From JAYEHK01 sp034659475 (GTDB taxonomy: Bacteria; Bacillota; Syntrophomonadia; Syntrophomonadales; Syntrophomonadaceae), in NCBI GenBank assembly GCA_034659475.1, contig JAYEHK010000181.1, positions 1-7,763 of the forward strand: a stretch of 7,763 nt of DNA. The letters run 5' to 3'. The notes beneath the pieces were generated by a model. That model was not told the DNA's origin. It searched no databases and worked only from the letters and a program-made list of their open reading frames with translations. Position 1 is the first letter of the stretch. Each line of letters opens with the position of its first letter. Position numbers and translations under genes: made by a program. Positions 5,401-7,763 of the stretch are shown one piece after another.

Positions 5401-6339
5401 TTACATCACCAGCGCCATGATGGCTTTGTGGGCGTGGAGACGGTTTTCGGCTTCGTCGAATACGACGGACTGTGGTCCATCGATCACTTCTTTGGTAATT
5501 TCCTTGCCGCGTTTGGCAGGCAGACAGTGCAGGACGATGGCATCTTTTTGGGCTGCATTTAGTAATTCGCTGTTGATCTGGTATTGGGCGAATTGCTTCT
5601 CCTTCTCCTCCGCTTCGCCTTCCTGCCCCATACTCGCCCATACATCAGTGTATAAAACATCTGCACCCGCAACCGCTTCAAAGGGGTTTGTTACGACCTG
5701 AATTTTCGCTCCTGTTGCCAGCGCGTCCTGCTGTGCCATTGCCAGGATCTCCGGATTGGTTTGATACCCGAGGGGAGCAGCAATGGTTACATCCATGCCT
5801 ACTTTTGCGCCGCCAAACAGCAGCGAATGGGCCATATTATTTCCATCCCCAATATAGGCCAGTTTTATCCCTTTTAATCCACCCTTGTGTTCCGTAATGG
5901 TCATCAGATCTGCTAAGACCTGTGTCGGATGCAGCAGATTGGTTAATCCGTTAATAATCGGAATAGAAGCCCAGTCGGCCATTTCCATGACTTCCTGATG
6001 ATCAAAGGTACGGATCATGATTCCATCCAGCACACGAGAAAGCACGAGTGCTGTATCCGGTACGGTTTCTCCCCGACCCAGTTGAATATCACGGGGTGAC
6101 AAAAAGAGTGCGTGTCCACCCAGTTGATACATGCCCACCTCAAAGGCTACGCGGGTACGTGTGGATGACTTTTGGAAGATCATCCCCAGGGTTTTCCCTG
6201 CCAGTACATGGTGCGCAATGCCTGCCTTCTGCTTCTGTTTCAGATCCAGCGCAACCTCAAGCATGAGTGCAATTTCTTCTGGACTGAAATCGTGCAAACT
6301 TAGGAAATCTCGTCCTCGCAGCGCGTTACTGATTTCCAT
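5401..6339 (-). CDS. argF: Ornithine carbamoyltransferase
   Basis: This 312-residue enzyme transfers the carbamoyl group of carbamoyl phosphate to ornithine, making citrulline in the cytoplasm; the family acts as a trimer. The carbamoyl-phosphate motif STRTR is at 59-63 (within FQKSSTRTR), HPTQ at 137-140, the ornithine-loop-like DVWASMG at 232-238 and HCLPA with the catalytic cysteine at 271-275. These separate it from aspartate carbamoyltransferase. The length is normal for the family. The start has an AGGAGGG site (6345-6351) and lies 21 bp after the argD stop, so the two genes should be cotranscribed. A catabolic carbamoyltransferase (arcB) is less likely because argD and argG flank it. 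Confidence 0.97.
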   Translation of the reverse strand: MEISNALRGRDFLSLHDFSPEEIALMLEVALDLKQKQKAGIAHHVLAGKTLGMIFQKSSTRTRVAFEVGMYQLGGHALFLSPRDIQLGRGETVPDTALVLSRVLDGIMIRTFDHQEVMEMADWASIPIINGLTNLLHPTQVLADLMTITEHKGGLKGIKLAYIGDGNNMAHSLLFGGAKVGMDVTIAAPLGYQTNPEILAMAQQDALATGAKIQVVTNPFEAVAGADVLYTDVWASMGQEGEAEEKEKQFAQYQINSELLNAAQKDAIVLHCLPAKRGKEITKEVIDGPQSVVFDEAENRLHAHKAIMALVM

Positions 6340-6360
6340 AATTACCCTCCTTTGACCTCT

Positions 6361-7548
6361 TTATTTCCATTGTTTTAATGCATCTTTAAACAGGGTCAGT
6401 GCCTGTTTGATTTCTTTTTCATTGATGTTCAACGGGGGTACCAATCGAACCACCCGTGGACCTGCGCCAATCACGAGCAAACCTTTTTGCATACAGATCT
6501 GCACGAGATCTTTGACGTCTTGATTGAACTCAATACCGATCATGAGCCCTCTGCCTCTAACCTCAATCATTCTTGGATCCTGCAGGTTGCCTAAGGATTC
6601 CCTGATCCGATCAGAAGACTGCTGAACCCCTAATGCAAAGGATGGCTCGGTAACGATCGCCACCAGTTTATTCCCGACTGCAGTAGCCAGGGGATTCCCT
6701 CCAAATGTAGATGCATGATCTCCAGGGGCAAACCCTGAAGCTGCTTCATTGCTGGCCAGCATAGCGCCAATGGGAAACCCGCCGCCAAGTCCTTTGGCCA
6801 TAGTCACAATGTCTGGTGTAACACCATAGGTTTGATAGGCAAAAAATTGACCTGTTCGCCCAATCCCACACTGAACTTCATCAAAAATCAGCAGAATCCC
6901 TTCTCGGTTACAGATTCTACGGAGTCCTTTGAGGAATATAGGATCTGCAGGGTGAATGCCACCCTCTCCCTGTATGGGTTCCACCATGATCGCAGCGGTC
7001 TGATCGGTGATTAATTTTTCCACGGAACCCAGATCATTGTAGTCAGCATATACGAATCCATCGGGTAACGGCGCAAATCCTTCCTGGTATTTTTCCTGTC
7101 CAGTGGCTCTTACTGTCGCCAGGGTACGCCCATGGAAAGAGTGGTTAAAGACAATCATCTGATTACGGCCTGCTTCTTTCTTGCGATAGAAGTATTTTCT
7201 TACCAGTTTAATGGCTGCTTCGTTCGCTTCCGCACCACTGTTGCAGAAAAAGGCTTTGCCAAGTCCTGATACGTTTACGAGCTTTTCTGCCAAGTCGACC
7301 TGGGGTTGGTTCCAGTATAGATTGGAGATGTGCCACAGGTTGCCTGCCTGTTCTTTGATGACAGCCTGCAAACGGTCATCACAATGTCCAAGCACGCAAA
7401 CAGCGATCCCCCCCACAAAATCAAGGTACTGTTTCCCATCTGCATCCCACAAATATGCCCCCTTACCTTTGACAGGCGCGATAGGAAAACGGCTGTAAGT
7501 ATTCATAACATATTCCTGTCCCCTGGACACAATGTCTTTATTTGTCAT
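6361..7548 (-). CDS. argD: Acetylornithine aminotransferase
   Basis: This 395-residue class III pyridoxal-phosphate aminotransferase converts N-acetylglutamate semialdehyde and glutamate to N-acetylornithine and 2-oxoglutarate. Visible family motifs are SGAEANE (104-110, cofactor phosphate binding), SFHGRT (137-142), DEVQ with the cofactor-binding aspartate (223-226), AKGLGGG with the Schiff-base lysine at 252, and STFGGNP (280-286). Length and motifs are complete. Members can also act on ornithine or succinyl-diaminopimelate; the arg neighbours favour the arginine role. The start is supported by AAGGAGG at 7556-7562. Only 41 bp separate the ATG from the octamer array, and no convincing promoter fits there. 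Transcription may start in or beyond the repeat, or come from arg genes outside the window. Confidence 0.95.
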   Translation of the reverse strand: MTNKDIVSRGQEYVMNTYSRFPIAPVKGKGAYLWDADGKQYLDFVGGIAVCVLGHCDDRLQAVIKEQAGNLWHISNLYWNQPQVDLAEKLVNVSGLGKAFFCNSGAEANEAAIKLVRKYFYRKKEAGRNQMIVFNHSFHGRTLATVRATGQEKYQEGFAPLPDGFVYADYNDLGSVEKLITDQTAAIMVEPIQGEGGIHPADPIFLKGLRRICNREGILLIFDEVQCGIGRTGQFFAYQTYGVTPDIVTMAKGLGGGFPIGAMLASNEAASGFAPGDHASTFGGNPLATAVGNKLVAIVTEPSFALGVQQSSDRIRESLGNLQDPRMIEVRGRGLMIGIEFNQDVKDLVQICMQKGLLVIGAGPRVVRLVPPLNINEKEIKQALTLFKDALKQWK

Positions 7549-7575
7549 AGTGATTCCTCCTTTATAGTAGACAGA

Positions 7576-7588
7576 TTATGCGTCATAA
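7576..7588. promoter_or_regulatory. Inverted repeat upstream of argD
   Basis: TTATGCGTCATAA is a perfect 5 bp inverted repeat around CGT, squeezed between the argD ribosome binding site and the octamer array. It might be an operator or part of a promoter (CATAAT occurs on the minus strand), but no -35 element is placed correctly upstream. The regulatory role is speculative. Confidence 0.3.
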
Positions 7589-7589
7589 A

Positions 7590-7763
<174 letters not shown>

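Noticed and set aside
5243..5701. Plus-strand 152-codon frame overlapping the end of argF
   Set aside because: It is antisense to the well-supported argF coding sequence and has no recognisable domain or start signal.

Overview
The window carries five complete genes, all on the minus strand. In transcription order they are argD, argF, argG, nrdD and nrdG. Strong AGGAGG-type ribosome binding sites, an NrdR-type control region and the style of the proteins suggest an anaerobic member of the Bacillota (Clostridia, perhaps Peptococcaceae-like). That placement is inference from protein character, not from any search.

Right part (7548 to 5401): argD (acetylornithine aminotransferase) and argF (ornithine carbamoyltransferase) are 21 bp apart and look like one operon. 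After a 418 bp spacer comes argG (argininosuccinate synthase, 4982 to 3780), with a plausible promoter of its own. The three enzymes cover N-acetylglutamate semialdehyde to N-acetylornithine, ornithine to citrulline, and citrulline to argininosuccinate. argC, argJ, argB and argH are not in the window.

Left part (3065 to 232): nrdD and nrdG encode the oxygen-sensitive class III ribonucleotide reductase and its radical-SAM activase. They are separated by 2 bp. A promoter overlapped by one of two NrdR-like boxes lies upstream, and a strong intrinsic terminator lies just after nrdG. This is a self-contained dNTP-supply operon for anaerobic growth.

The non-coding DNA is unusually rich in repeats. 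The two ends of the window are a perfect 103 bp inverted repeat (1-103 and 7661-7763). Each copy runs inward into an array of exactly ten octamers (CAACTAAC or its complement TTGGTTAG), and a two-unit remnant of the same octamer lies at 3481-3500. The 714 bp gap between argG and nrdD holds a perfect 12 bp dyad, a decamer direct repeat, copies of a TCCGYGT-type repeat, and a foldback made of inverted 7 bp repeats. The 418 bp gap between argF and argG holds a second TCCGYGT-type cluster with 13 bp inverted ends.

The coding content is ordinary central metabolism. I found no defence system, toxin, transposase or other undescribed protein system. The points that deserve attention are the repeat architecture, including the possibility that the ends reflect an assembly break in a dispersed repeat, and the well-formed NrdR control region.
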